From Bradyrhizobium sp. ARR65 (GTDB lineage: Bacteria; Pseudomonadota; Alphaproteobacteria; Rhizobiales; Xanthobacteraceae): a stretch of DNA of 64,000 nucleotides. Position numbers and translations under genes: made by a program. The first letter of the stretch is position 1. The number at the start of each line of letters is the position of its first letter. The notes below the pieces were generated by a model. It saw only the letters and a list, made by a program, of their open reading frames with translations, did no database searches and was not told the DNA's origin. Positions 17,657 through 27,093 of the stretch are shown in pieces. The stretch spans positions 62,106-126,105 of the forward strand of contig NZ_AWZU01000011.1 of the NCBI RefSeq assembly GCF_000472385.1, in the 5' to 3' direction.

Positions 17657-18088
17657 ATGTGTGATTACAGCCTGCATGCTGTCCAAGCGCGTCCGGCAAG
17701 GGCCGGGGATGTGCTGGTCACGAGCGAATTCCCGAATACTGCCACGCGTGGGTTCTCCGCGGTCGGTGAGCCGGAAGTTGCCGTGTGCCTGTTGCCCGGA
17801 ACCGAGCTCGCTTTCAGTGAGGACGTCGTCTGCAATCATCCGTTTGCAAAGTTGTTGCCGAGAATGCGGTTTGGCAGCACTGGAGCGCGACTGGCGCGCT
17901 TCCGGAAGGTCCATGAGCAAGTGAGGGACACGCATCACGACGCGCTGGAATTTGAGAACGGCAGCGTCGTTCTACTTACAATGCTCCGCGTTGGCCAAAC
18001 GGCAACAGTGCTGCAGCTTCCGGCGAAGGACTGTGCCAATCGGAAACCCTCAGAGCTGGGAGAACCGTCGGCCGCCGATGCCGCATAG
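17657..18088 (+). CDS. conserved hypothetical protein (MCDYSLH-type), 143 aa
   Basis: The product starts MCDYSLHAVQARPA and contains AVGEPEVAVCLLPGTELAF, HHDALEFENGSVVLLT and VGQTATVLQLPA. I recall proteins with this opening as conserved hypotheticals in Bradyrhizobium and allies. GGAGG at about 17644 serves the ATG at 17657. It contains paired Cys and His residues but no known metal motif. The ferritin-like gene starts 10 bp later, so the two are probably cotranscribed. Confidence 0.75.
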   Translation: MCDYSLHAVQARPARAGDVLVTSEFPNTATRGFSAVGEPEVAVCLLPGTELAFSEDVVCNHPFAKLLPRMRFGSTGARLARFRKVHEQVRDTHHDALEFENGSVVLLTMLRVGQTATVLQLPAKDCANRKPSELGEPSAADAA

Positions 18089-18098
18089 GAGCACGTCT

Positions 18099-18590
18099 AT
18101 GCAGATCGACAATTTCAAGGACATGTACATTGCCGAGTTGCAGGAACTGGTCAGTGTCGAAGAGCAGCTTGAGAATGCACTGCTCCGGATGGCCGAGGCA
18201 TCGTCGCACGCCTCATTGAGAGCCGCGCTTGAGCAGCACCAGCGGGAGACAATTGTACAAGGCGAACGGCTTCGCTCGATCCTGAAGAAACACGGAGCCA
18301 GCCCAAAACTGCATACGGATCAAGCCATGCAGGCGCTCATCAACGAGACCAAAAAGATGTACACAATCGTTACACAGGATTACGTTCGCGATGCGGGCAT
18401 TATCGCTTCCGCGCAGAGGCTTGAGCATTACGAAATCGCGGCCTACGGCACCGCAGCCGCGCTCGCCGGCCAGCTCGAATTTCGCGAAGATCAGCATCTG
18501 CTGCACAACAGCCTTGAGCAGGAAAAGCGGACGGACGAATTGCTCACCACGCTCGCAAAGACCGAAGTCAATCGCGACGCGAATGCGTAA
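18099..18590 (+). CDS. DUF892 ferritin-like protein (YciE/YciF family)
   Basis: The 163-residue all-helical protein starts FKDMYIAELQELVSVEEQL, the DUF892 signature. Glu/His residues in the later helices (RLEHYEIAAYGTA and REDQHLLHNSLEQEKRTDELL) fit a ferritin-like di-metal centre. Such proteins are stress-induced in enterobacteria; their exact chemistry is unsettled. TAGGAG overlaps the end of the previous gene and serves the ATG at 18099. Confidence 0.93.
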   Translation: MQIDNFKDMYIAELQELVSVEEQLENALLRMAEASSHASLRAALEQHQRETIVQGERLRSILKKHGASPKLHTDQAMQALINETKKMYTIVTQDYVRDAGIIASAQRLEHYEIAAYGTAAALAGQLEFREDQHLLHNSLEQEKRTDELLTTLAKTEVNRDANA

Positions 18591-18849
18591 GGCTGCGCGC
18601 CGAAGTACCCAAGCCGCCGGAAGGATCCGGCGCGCGGTGTGAATGAGCGGTAGGGCGACGTATCGACCGCGGCAGCACGAGAGTGCGGTAGCCAGGAGGT
18701 GTACGATGGACGCAGTTGCCCACCTCTGAGCTGCGGTACGCTGGTATCGTGGCATTGCTGTGCGTGATGCCAGAGCGGCGCGCTCGACTGGAACAGATGC
18801 GCGCGAACGCGGTTGTTTTGAAGTCAATCCCCAAAGCCGGAGTTTCCCA

Positions 18850-19089
18850 ATGCGGCAACAGCGCACGCAAGGAACCATTGCGCTTCCGCCGGACCGGAGA
18901 GCGGTAAGCGAGCGTCCAAAAACCGGCTACGCATTGATCGTGGATGGGCAGCTAAAGGGCGAGTACAAAGCCAAAGATCGCGCCCTCAAAGTCGCCACGG
19001 ATCTCAAGGGGCGATTTCCGATGCTTCAGGTCAAAGTCTACGACGCCGAGGCCAAGCGCAGCGAGCAGATTGGGTTGGGGGCCGCTTGA
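18850..19089 (+). CDS. small hypothetical protein, 79 aa
   Basis: ATG at 18850 is chosen because CCGGAG lies 8-13 bases upstream. The core reads TGYALIVDGQLKGEYKAKDRA then LKVATDLKGRFPMLQVKVYDAE, a plausible small alpha/beta domain; the first 20 residues are low-complexity. Conserved-looking composition, no known family recognised. Confidence 0.6.
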   Translation: MRQQRTQGTIALPPDRRAVSERPKTGYALIVDGQLKGEYKAKDRALKVATDLKGRFPMLQVKVYDAEAKRSEQIGLGAA

Positions 19090-19534
19090 GCCCCGAAGCT
19101 AGTCGACAGCAGTGTCGATGCTCTCTTGCGCATGACGCCTGAAGGAAACGGACGAGGAGTGTCATCACCACACCGATCGCGAGCTCCAGCGCTTCTCCTC
19201 ACGCGCGTCGCGGAGCAGCGCACCGGCGCGGCTTCAACCGCGAGGATGCAAACCGACGCTAGCCGGCTCGGTATGGGCGCCCCAGACGCGCGCCGTCGGA
19301 TCGCCAATGAGCCGCGCAGATATGCCGGCAAGAAGGGGCAAAGCTGAGTTTTCCCAGGGAATCGCCGAGCGAGAAATCTGGATGGCCAGAACCGGCCCAA
19401 AAGCGTCTCGCGCGACATGGTGGTGAACTTTTCAACACTAGGGGTACCCGCGTCCGCTCGGTCCAATCGAACGCTCCGATGCAATTTGCCGAGAGCAGGC
19501 TTACATCCTGGCGCGAAGGGGTAGCGACGGAGGG
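19090..19534. other. intergenic stretch of 445 bases, no gene recognised
   Basis: Open frames here are Arg/Ala-rich, lack ribosome sites and show no motif. The final ~100 bases should contain the promoter of the DUF445 gene. No strong inverted repeat was noticed. Confidence 0.3.
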
Positions 19535-20833
19535 ATGAGCCGAATGTTGCCAGAGCACGCCCCGGCATCGCCCCGCAAAGCACTTTCGCTGTTGGCGAAC
19601 GAGTCCGACGGACCGACGCGCAAGCGACTGCGACGGAACCGGATCGTTGCAACGACCATGCTCGTCGGCATGGGGGTGATATTCACCTTGACACGGTTGG
19701 TTCCGGAGCCCGGTTTCGGGACGCTGCTCATCCGATCCGGTGCCGAGGCGGGCATGGTGGGTGGTCTTGCGGATTGGTTCGCGGTGACGGCCTTGTTCCG
19801 ACATCCGCTGGGGCTCCCTATCCCTCACACCGCGATCATCCCCAACAACAAGGACAGGATCGGGCGCACCATCGGGCGTTTCATCGAACGGAACTTTCTC
19901 ACGACGGATGTGCTTCTGCCGAAACTTCGCGAAATGCATGTTGGGGCACGATTTGCGGCCTGGCTTGCCGCGCCGACCACTGCGCCACTTGTCGCGCACT
20001 CGATCACGGCAATGCTGCCCTATCTTATCCATTCGCTGAGGAGTCCGGATCTTGGCGAGTTTCTGCAGCGGATCCTGAGTGATCAGTTTCGCCAGGCGGA
20101 TTTCGCGCCGATGATCCGACGTGGGCTTCGCGTTCTCACCGGCAGCCAGGAGGCGAACGTTCTGTTTGAACGAGTCAGCGAGCTCGCGAGCGGCTGGCTC
20201 GAAAAGAACCGCGACCAGATCGACAAGCTTGTAGCCGAGCACAGCCGCTGGTGGATTCCCAAGGCGATCGATCGCCGGATTGCAGCCGCCATCGTCAATG
20301 GTATCACGGAGTTGCTCAATGGATTGTCTCGGCCGGACAGCGAGGTCTCCTCCAGGTTTCGTGAGGCGCTCACATCGGCAATCGACGAAATGGTCGACTC
20401 GGCGGAGCAGCGCGAGAAGATAAATGAGGGCATGAGGCGCTTGTTAGCGCACTCGGAGACGCAGGATTGGGTCAGGTCAGTTTGGAACGAAATCTGCCAG
20501 GCGACGCTCGACGACCTGGCGCGACCCTCATCGCGTCTGCGACTGGCGCTGGAAAAGCCGATTTCGATCGTCGCCGAGGCGCTGGGGGCGGACGCCGCGA
20601 TGCAGCGGCACATCGACGAGGTCGTGGAGGACTTGGCCGACTCCGTTATCGCGTGGCGCAGCGAGATCGGCTCGTTTTTCGCGGAGGTCGTGCGAAATTG
20701 GGATACGCGCACCCTTTCTGATCGCCTCGAGCTCGTGGTGGGGAGCGATTTACAGTATATCAGGATGAACGGCACGATCGTCGGAGCTTGTGCAGGCTGT
20801 CTCATATTCATGGTCACGTGGTTGTTAGGGTAG
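19535..20833 (+). CDS. DUF445 (YjiN-like) membrane-anchored protein
   Basis: The 432-residue protein has a first membrane helix (VATTMLVGMGVIFTLTRL), the family hallmark GGLADWFAVTALFRHPLG and IPHTAIIPNNKDRIG, a long helical middle and a C-terminal helix (GACAGCLIFMVTWLLG). DUF445 proteins are conserved inner-membrane proteins of unknown function. CGGAGG abuts the ATG closely. Confidence 0.92.
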   Translation: MSRMLPEHAPASPRKALSLLANESDGPTRKRLRRNRIVATTMLVGMGVIFTLTRLVPEPGFGTLLIRSGAEAGMVGGLADWFAVTALFRHPLGLPIPHTAIIPNNKDRIGRTIGRFIERNFLTTDVLLPKLREMHVGARFAAWLAAPTTAPLVAHSITAMLPYLIHSLRSPDLGEFLQRILSDQFRQADFAPMIRRGLRVLTGSQEANVLFERVSELASGWLEKNRDQIDKLVAEHSRWWIPKAIDRRIAAAIVNGITELLNGLSRPDSEVSSRFREALTSAIDEMVDSAEQREKINEGMRRLLAHSETQDWVRSVWNEICQATLDDLARPSSRLRLALEKPISIVAEALGADAAMQRHIDEVVEDLADSVIAWRSEIGSFFAEVVRNWDTRTLSDRLELVVGSDLQYIRMNGTIVGACAGCLIFMVTWLLG

Positions 20834-20919
20834 GCGCCAGATCATTTATGGGCTCCAAGTTTTGCCACGTATCTGGCCGACATTGGCCTCGTGATCAGTA
20901 GTGGAAGGATACAACCCGC

Positions 20920-21573
20920 ATGACCCCCACTGCTTACATTGCGCACCAGGTTGCCGGGCGAATTCGATTGCGCGTAACGGAGAAGCGCGGCGACGACAGT
21001 TACTTCGAAACAGTGAAGCAAAAACTGTCCGCCAATTCCGCTGTCGAACGGTTGAAGGTGACACCCGAGACGGCGAGTATTCTGCTTCATCATGCCGGAA
21101 GCTTCGCGCCGATCGCGGCTGCCGCAGCCGAATATGAACTGTTCAGGATCGCTGATCGAACGACGGCACCGACGAGCCAGTCGAGCCCGCTGACGACCTC
21201 GGGCGTCGGACCGGCGTCTGCCTTGGACGCGGTTGCGACGGGCCTTTCGGGACTCGCTTTGTTCCAGCTCGCCAGAGGGCAGGCATTTGGCAGCGCTGTT
21301 GAGAATTTCTGGAACGCTTATGGTGCAAAGCAGCTCCTGCAGCGTCCGGGTCTGGCCGGCTTGTTTGCGGCAATCGGCGTCTATCAGGTGTTGAGCGGAC
21401 GCTATCTTGGTTCGGCCACGTCGCTGTTGTTCTATTCGATGGTCACGCGCAGGCTTGCGTCGTCTGAACGGGAAAAGAGAACCCGCGCGCAGGTTGCCTC
21501 CGAAGCAACATCAGAGGCGCTCGAGCGACCACCGAAAAAGCGGCCGGAGGTCGTCTTCCCGAGGCGATCCTAG
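20920..21573 (+). CDS. HMA_2-like domain membrane protein
   Basis: Residues ~5-65 show a ferredoxin-like HMA fold pattern without metal-binding cysteines: HQVAGRIRLRV, then LSANSAVERLKVTPETASILLHH. Two hydrophobic stretches follow (ALDAVATGLSGLALFQLA and GLFAAIGVYQVLSGRYLGSATSLLFY), then a basic tail. The same HMA pattern occurs in the adjacent convergent P-type ATPase and in the protein at 25422. It ends 29 bp from the ATPase gene's end. Confidence 0.75.
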   Translation: MTPTAYIAHQVAGRIRLRVTEKRGDDSYFETVKQKLSANSAVERLKVTPETASILLHHAGSFAPIAAAAAEYELFRIADRTTAPTSQSSPLTTSGVGPASALDAVATGLSGLALFQLARGQAFGSAVENFWNAYGAKQLLQRPGLAGLFAAIGVYQVLSGRYLGSATSLLFYSMVTRRLASSEREKRTRAQVASEATSEALERPPKKRPEVVFPRRS

Positions 21574-21602
21574 CTCGCAACACCCGGGCTCGGCCGACCG
21601 GT

Positions 21603-24600
21603 TCAGCGAGTCAAGGACGCTCGTCTGGCGGCGGATCGCGACGGGTGGGCAGGCCTGAGGCGTCTTGAGGCTTCGGCACCGCCCAATGTGCGGACAGCAT
21701 TCCGTTGCAAAAGCCGTTCCGCCGGGTCTGTCGCGCGTGCTGCGTCTGAACCCGTGCGCACGCGCCCCACCAACTCCCGGCCCTGAACTTGGTACGCCGA
21801 TGCCGTTCCCGCTTCGGCAAGTGCACGATTGCCGAGATATGGCAGCACGCCGCCGGCGATCATGGCTGCAAGGTCGAGCGCCCCGATCGGCGCGACGGCG
21901 AGAATGTTGCGAAGGCCGGGAACGAGCATTGCCAGACCCTGGAGCAGCAGCGATCCCCCTACAATTCCAAGTAGGGCCGGGTTGGATGGCGTCGGCCCGG
22001 CGTCGGATCCGTCGCCCTTGTCGGCGTAGGTGAGCGCGTGCAGGAGCTGCCCCGTGACCAGGCTTCCGAATGCCATCGTCCCCGCCTGCGGGGAAGCGAT
22101 GCCATATCGCGTGGCTCCGATCAGCCCGGCTCCAAAGCTGCCGGCCGTAATCAGCCCGGCTTCCCTCGCGAGCCGCCCGAAATCGGAAGTCTTCAAGATC
22201 GGCTCGTCCGCGGCGTGAGGGGCGCGATCCAAGACGCTCGGGTCCGGCTCACCCATGGCGAGTCCAATGCCGGGAAATACATCGGAGACCAGATTGATCC
22301 AAAGCAGTTGCACGGGGCTCAATATCTCGCCGGCGCCTGCGGCAGTTGAGGCCAGCACCGTGAGGACCTCACTTGTGTTGGTGCTCAATACGTAATGCAG
22401 CGCCTTTCGAATATTGACATAAGTGGAACGGCCGCACGCGACCGCGACCGGCAGCATTCCAAGCCGGTCGCTCTCGAAAAAGATGTCGGCCACTTCGCGA
22501 GCGGCGGACTCCTCGTTGCGTCCGATTGCGATGCCGACGTTTGCCGCGCGCAACGCCGGGCTGTCGTTGATGCCATCGCCGACCATCGCAACGACCGCCC
22601 CGGCGTGTTGCAGAGACTGCACGATCTTCAGCTTCTGGGTCGGCGTGATGCGCGCAAACGCATGGGCGCGCCTTGCCGCGCGCGCAAGCTCCGCTGTGTC
22701 GAGACGGTCCAGCTCGACCCCATCGATCACCTCAATGGGAGCATCACCGCTCAACCCGACTTCACTGGCGATCGTGTACGCGGTGCGGCGCTGATCGCCT
22801 GTCAGCATCATGGTGTGGATGCCCGCGCGATGAAGCTGCGGCATCAGGTCCCGGACATCGGAGCGAAGGGGATCGGAAAGAGCCGCAAGACCGAGCCATA
22901 CGAGGTCTGCAACCTCGGCCAGATCGAGCTCCCCACTTCCGCGGGATTTCCGCCCTTCAAGAAAGGCGACGCCGAGCACACGCAAGCCCTTTTCCGCGAG
23001 CTGCTGGTTGATGCCTTCGATAGCATTTTTCCGCTCGGGCGTCAGACGCCTGCGCCGTCCATTTGGCGACAGCTCCCACCGGCAACGCGCGAGCACGTCC
23101 GCCGGACTGCCCTTCATGGCGATGACGAAGCCTCGCGGCGCGTGATGGCAGCTCACCATGAAGCGGTAGGCTTCGGTGCGACGCTGAACCGAGTAGCGCG
23201 GGTGATCGCGCCGCAGTTGGGCCACGTCAATGCCCATTGCGAGCGCTGCTTCGATCAATGCCACTTCGGTGCTGGAATGCCTCGCTTCAAAGCGCTGCTG
23301 GGCTTCACGGACTTCTGCATCGCTGCACAGACTGGCGATCGAGAGCAGCCGTTGCAGGCGCCGCATGTCGCTCTTGTCCGCATATTCGCCCCCGCGATCG
23401 GTCCAGACGCCGTCGGAGCTGCGCCAGACCTGATCGCCGATGGCGACGGAATCGAGAGACATTGCGCCGTGGGTCAGCGTGCCCGTCTTGTCGAAGCAGA
23501 TCACGTTGGCGGCGGCGAGCGTCTCGATCGCATCGAGCCGCCGCACCAGGATGCCGTGCCGGCGCATGTTCTCGACGCCCAGCGCGAGTGTTGTGGTCGC
23601 AACCATGGGCAGGCCTTCCGGCACCGCGGCCACGGCCACCGCAAGCGAAGATCTCACGAGCTGCAGCAGCGATAGTCCGCGCAACAGGCCTGCACCGAAA
23701 ATCACGCCGGTTGCGGCTGCTGTCGCCCAGAATAACTGGCGGCCCAGTTCGCGCATCTGCCGCAGCGATGGCGTTTCCGGAGATGTGCTGGTGCCGACCA
23801 ATTGCTGGATCTGCCCCATCTCCGTGTGTCGGCCGGTGGCCACGACGACGGCCGTTCCGCTGCCGCCGGTTACGATCGTGCCACGATAGACCATGTTGCG
23901 GCGGTCGCCGAGCGCGGCGGCGGAATCGGCAGGCAAGCTTTCCGATTTCGCGACCGGCTGGCTTTCGCCCGTCAGTGCAGCCTCGCTGACCGTGAGCGCA
24001 TCGACGCGCAGGAGCCTGGCATCGGCCGGAACAACGCAGCCGCGTTGCAGAACGATAATGTCACCACGAACGATGCTCTGGGTCGGAACCTCGATTTCCA
24101 TTCCGTCTCGGACCGCTTGCGCGGTTCGCGTGCAAGGCGCGCCGATCTGGCTGATCGTTTGCTCCGTGCGCTTCTCTACCCCAAAGCCGATCGCAGCGTT
24201 CAGGCCAACGACGGCGAGAATAGCGCCGGCCTCGAGCAGTCCGCCGGTGGCCAGAGATAATACGGCCGCGCCCGCGAGCATCGCCACCGGAAGCCCCTGG
24301 AACTGGTCCATGAGGATGGACCAATCCGTGCGGCCACTGCTGCGAGGAATGGCATTTGGCCCATCGCTCTCGAGCCGCTGCTGAGCCTCCCGGTGCGACA
24401 GTCCCTTCGAAGGCGAGGTGCAAACGGCTTCGACAACCTCGGCCGGCTGCATTGCGTGCCATTGATGTGTGGCGGACTCGTCCTCGCGGTCCAACTGGAT
24501 TTCGCCCCTCCGCAGCGCATCGATGTGCCCGGCAAGCGCGTGCACCGAGGTGTCCTCGTCATGGAGGATGAGAACATTTCCGGTGCGTGAACTGGCGGAC

Positions 24601-24737
24601 GCCCGGGTGACGCCCGGGAACAGCAGAAGACCACGTTCGATAGTGCGGGCAAGCAACTGCTCGTCCCGCAATCCGGCGACTCGGAACCTCACGCGACCTC
24701 GAACGGCCGTGTGGAGAGGCGTGACGTCGCTGGGCAT
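21603..24737 (-). CDS. P-type cation ATPase with N-terminal cysteine-free HMA_2 domain
   Basis: The 1044-residue protein has an HMA_2-like domain (~7-70, GRVRFRVAG), a cation-ATPase N segment (SHREAQQRL), TGES (ALTGESQPV), the membrane motif AVPEGLP, the phosphorylation site DKTGTLTHG, nucleotide motif KGSPADVL, MLTGDQ and GDGINDSPALRAANVGIA. PEGLP rather than CPC argues for a type II-like pump, not a heavy-metal P1B pump. Its C-terminal helices are followed by ~70 polar residues. Ion unknown. Start at 24737 fits the HMA domain. Downstream of DUF5132 on the same strand. Confidence 0.9.
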   Translation of the reverse strand: MPSDVTPLHTAVRGRVRFRVAGLRDEQLLARTIERGLLLFPGVTRASASSRTGNVLILHDEDTSVHALAGHIDALRRGEIQLDREDESATHQWHAMQPAEVVEAVCTSPSKGLSHREAQQRLESDGPNAIPRSSGRTDWSILMDQFQGLPVAMLAGAAVLSLATGGLLEAGAILAVVGLNAAIGFGVEKRTEQTISQIGAPCTRTAQAVRDGMEIEVPTQSIVRGDIIVLQRGCVVPADARLLRVDALTVSEAALTGESQPVAKSESLPADSAAALGDRRNMVYRGTIVTGGSGTAVVVATGRHTEMGQIQQLVGTSTSPETPSLRQMRELGRQLFWATAAATGVIFGAGLLRGLSLLQLVRSSLAVAVAAVPEGLPMVATTTLALGVENMRRHGILVRRLDAIETLAAANVICFDKTGTLTHGAMSLDSVAIGDQVWRSSDGVWTDRGGEYADKSDMRRLQRLLSIASLCSDAEVREAQQRFEARHSSTEVALIEAALAMGIDVAQLRRDHPRYSVQRRTEAYRFMVSCHHAPRGFVIAMKGSPADVLARCRWELSPNGRRRRLTPERKNAIEGINQQLAEKGLRVLGVAFLEGRKSRGSGELDLAEVADLVWLGLAALSDPLRSDVRDLMPQLHRAGIHTMMLTGDQRRTAYTIASEVGLSGDAPIEVIDGVELDRLDTAELARAARRAHAFARITPTQKLKIVQSLQHAGAVVAMVGDGINDSPALRAANVGIAIGRNEESAAREVADIFFESDRLGMLPVAVACGRSTYVNIRKALHYVLSTNTSEVLTVLASTAAGAGEILSPVQLLWINLVSDVFPGIGLAMGEPDPSVLDRAPHAADEPILKTSDFGRLAREAGLITAGSFGAGLIGATRYGIASPQAGTMAFGSLVTGQLLHALTYADKGDGSDAGPTPSNPALLGIVGGSLLLQGLAMLVPGLRNILAVAPIGALDLAAMIAGGVLPYLGNRALAEAGTASAYQVQGRELVGRVRTGSDAARATDPAERLLQRNAVRTLGGAEASRRLRPAHPSRSAARRASLTR

Positions 24738-24886
24738 CGTTGTGGACTCGCGCACCGCCGGTATCCCGTACCGAACTGCAGAAGGAATGCCCTGTGACGA
24801 GCGTTGTTGGCCGGCGCAAGAATTCCTGCGGGCGCACCGCACCAGCCCGCCGCATGTCGGCCGCTCTACGGGAAATTTTGCCGAGG

Positions 24887-25174
24887 TCAGGCCTGGTGGG
24901 GCCGTGCCTCTCCAGCTTCTGCGGCGGCTTCCGCGCTATGCCCCGCCTCCGCGAGTTCAGAACGCGCCTCCGCGACGAGGTCGCTTGTCTGCTCGTTCAA
25001 TTCGGCGAACGCAACACGCCCTTGGTCATAAGCAACGAGCCCGGCCTTGAGCAGTGATTTGGCGACCGGACGCAGCACTGGCATAATAGCCGGCGCAACC
25101 ACCGCCGCGCCGATGCCGATAGCCAGACCTGTCACGATGTTCCCACCTTTGAAGACGTCTTCGAGAACGCTCAT
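24887..25174 (-). CDS. DUF5132-like small membrane protein
   Basis: The 95-residue protein (MSVLEDVFKGGNIVTG) has one glycine-rich membrane helix (GLAIGIGAAVVAPAIMPVL) followed by KSLLKAGLVAYDQGRVAFAEL and an acidic helical tail. This is the DUF5132 pattern, a domain known beside HMA-containing P-type ATPases. AGAAGGAGCGTGCA precedes the ATG at 25174. It sits between the HMA_2 gene and the ATPase on the same strand. Confidence 0.8.
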   Translation of the reverse strand: MSVLEDVFKGGNIVTGLAIGIGAAVVAPAIMPVLRPVAKSLLKAGLVAYDQGRVAFAELNEQTSDLVAEARSELAEAGHSAEAAAEAGEARPHQA

Positions 25175-25421
25175 TGCACGCTCCTTCTGCCCGCTGGGGT
25201 TCACAACCACTCAGCCTAACGCAAGAGAGTAGGGTATGTTACAATTTTATGAATTTACATAGGACAGCAAAGTTCGAGGCTCGGAAAATCACGCATGGGT
25301 GATGCGACAGATTTAATCTCAGCGCGCGATCGCTTCGACATTTGTCAACCAGCGACTGAGATCAAACGCGCTCGGATCAGGGACGTGCTTGAAGGACCGG
25401 CTGCTCCGCAGGGGCGCATTT

Positions 25422-25916
25422 TTATCTGGCAGAGATAGTGACAAGCGGCTTTTGAACTGCGGCGCGGCGTTGGGCTTCGCTCCTCGCGGCCTGAATCAAG
25501 CCATCAACAGCGCACTCGATGAGTTGCGTGCCGATCTGCCGGGTGCTGATCGCGACAATGAGCTTCAGCACATGTGCAAGCATCAGGGTACCGGACAGCC
25601 CATTCGTGTCGTGGTCCGTAGCTGCCGGACCCGGACGATCGTGGGCCGACTGCACATGCTTTGGCGCTTGCATATCCAATCGAAGAAGCTGCCGGTGTCG
25701 TGCCGTCAGTTCGAAGCCTTTCCGGCATTCGATGATTAGGCTGGCCGTGAGCGGGTTTAGCTGCACGCCGAGAACGTCGGGATGTTTCAGGAGATGCTGC
25801 TTGAGGTCTGTAAGATCGGCACGCGGTCCCCGAGTCTTCCCCGAAGCCTTTGCCAGCTTGATTCGAATACGCGTGGGAGTGCGATGGGCCACGAAAGCCC
25901 GCGCCGGTGCACACAT
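25422..25916 (-). CDS. HMA_2-like domain protein with C-terminal helix
   Basis: Residues ~12-70 carry the same cysteine-free HMA pattern as the ATPase: HRTPTRIRIKLAKASG, LLKHPDVLGVQLNPLTASLIIEC (seen in pieces). A polar linker leads to a hydrophobic helix (MLAHVLKLIVAISTRQIG) and an amphipathic tail. The ribosome site AGGAAGG is 10 bases before the ATG at 25916. It is first in a probable three-gene unit with DUF5132 and the ATPase, though the 247-bp gap to DUF5132 could hold another promoter. Confidence 0.75.
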   Translation of the reverse strand: MCAPARAFVAHRTPTRIRIKLAKASGKTRGPRADLTDLKQHLLKHPDVLGVQLNPLTASLIIECRKGFELTARHRQLLRLDMQAPKHVQSAHDRPGPAATDHDTNGLSGTLMLAHVLKLIVAISTRQIGTQLIECAVDGLIQAARSEAQRRAAVQKPLVTISAR

Positions 25917-26069
25917 GATCGGGCGTCCCTTCCTCGGCCGATGCCGGGTGAAGGTGCTTTAAACCATCCGAGTGACGAAGCTTGTGTGACAGAACTTGCC
26001 GGTTCCCAATCACGGAGCCGGTTTCCACCGATCAGTGTTCTTGATTTGGGCGTCTAGGGGCAGCGATTA

Positions 26070-26190
26070 GGGCCATCAGCGGCGCGGCCCCAGGCGCGCA
26101 TGTGCCGCCACAGGTGGGCAGGCGCAGGTTGAGGCAGTTGTGTTCGATCAGCTCCTGCGGCGTTCGCGGACTGCACGCTTCGCAAAGCCG
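26070..26190 (-). pseudogene. LysR effector-domain remnant
   Basis: In one minus-strand frame the sequence reads RTPQELIEHNCLNLRLPTCGG, close to the RTPQEL.EHNC.NLRLPT.GG stretch of LysR-family effector domains. Neither the DNA-binding domain nor the C-terminal part is present, so it is a small fragment. The remaining bases of the 25917-26256 gap hold nothing else recognised. Confidence 0.5.
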
Positions 26191-26256
26191 AATTGGTCCT
26201 GACCACGCCAAAGCATCGAGGCGATCGCCGCTGGCAAGCTCCGGTCACGCATCGGT

Positions 26257-26883
26257 TCAGCCGAGGACGGCGGCGATGAGCGGCGTCAGGTCTCGATGTC
26301 TCGCGATCGGGGTGGGAGCGCCCTCAAGCTCCACGCCCATTCGGTCGTGCCAGAAGGCCGGCAGCCCGACGCGCGCGGTTCCGTGCAGGTCGTAGGGCGA
26401 GCCGGCGACAAAGAGGGAGCGCTCCGGCGCGACCCCTAATTCCTCAAGCGCAAGGTTGTAGGGACGGGGATCGGGCTTGTAGAACCCCGCCCGCTCGGCC
26501 GTGACGACCACGTCGAACGAGACCCCGACGCGACCGACGGCGATGCGCCCCAGCTTCTCGGAGCAATTGGTCACGACGCCGAGCGGCAAGCCGGCGTCGC
26601 GAAGCTTGGTCAGGACGCCCGTGACGCCGGGCCAGGGCTTCAACTCACCATATCGTGCAGCGAGAGCATCGGCGCGGCCGGAGGGCAGCCCGACCCGCTC
26701 GGCAGCTTTCCGAACCATGTCTTCATAGGGGCGGTAAGGGCCTGTGCCGTAGGTCATCCTGAGATATTCGGCACGCCAGGAGCGGCCGGCGGCTTCGCTG
26801 CCGGCCACCGCGTTCCAGAGAGACCAGCTATCGAGGAGAGCGGTCAGCAAATCAAACAGGACGGCGTCGTAGTGTCTGGACAT
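26257..26883 (-). CDS. HAD-family hydrolase (haloacid-dehalogenase-like)
   Basis: The 208-residue protein has motif I FDLLTALLDSW with the nucleophile Asp, a helical cap, motif II VVTNCSEK, motif III Lys in FYKPDPRPY and an acidic motif IV (FVAGSPYDLHG, with Asp in place of the usual DD pair). The start at 26883 (MSRHYDAVLFD) gives the family N-terminus. It probably hydrolyses a small phosphorylated or halogenated compound in the cytoplasm. Stand-alone gene. Confidence 0.87.
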   Translation of the reverse strand: MSRHYDAVLFDLLTALLDSWSLWNAVAGSEAAGRSWRAEYLRMTYGTGPYRPYEDMVRKAAERVGLPSGRADALAARYGELKPWPGVTGVLTKLRDAGLPLGVVTNCSEKLGRIAVGRVGVSFDVVVTAERAGFYKPDPRPYNLALEELGVAPERSLFVAGSPYDLHGTARVGLPAFWHDRMGVELEGAPTPIARHRDLTPLIAAVLG

Positions 26884-27093
26884 TGTCGAGGGCCTCCGTC
26901 GGTGCACGACTTTGTCGATCAAATGTGCGCCTGATGCCCATGTGTCAGCCGCGGTACTGCGTGTTATCAGGAGATAGCGGCCCGTCTAACGATCTGACGA
27001 GTCGCCTGGGGTTCTCGGTTCTATCGTATGTCGCGACGGGATCGTTCGCCGCGTGTAGGCGCGGTCTAGGCATCGGCAAAGCTGCCTCACTTC

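Noticed and set aside
19259..20242. 327-codon minus-strand frame
   Set aside because: It mostly overlaps the DUF445 gene and the upstream gap; no motif or ribosome site.
22395..23675. 426-codon plus-strand open frame
   Set aside because: It lies wholly inside the P-type ATPase gene on the other strand and has no coherent motif.
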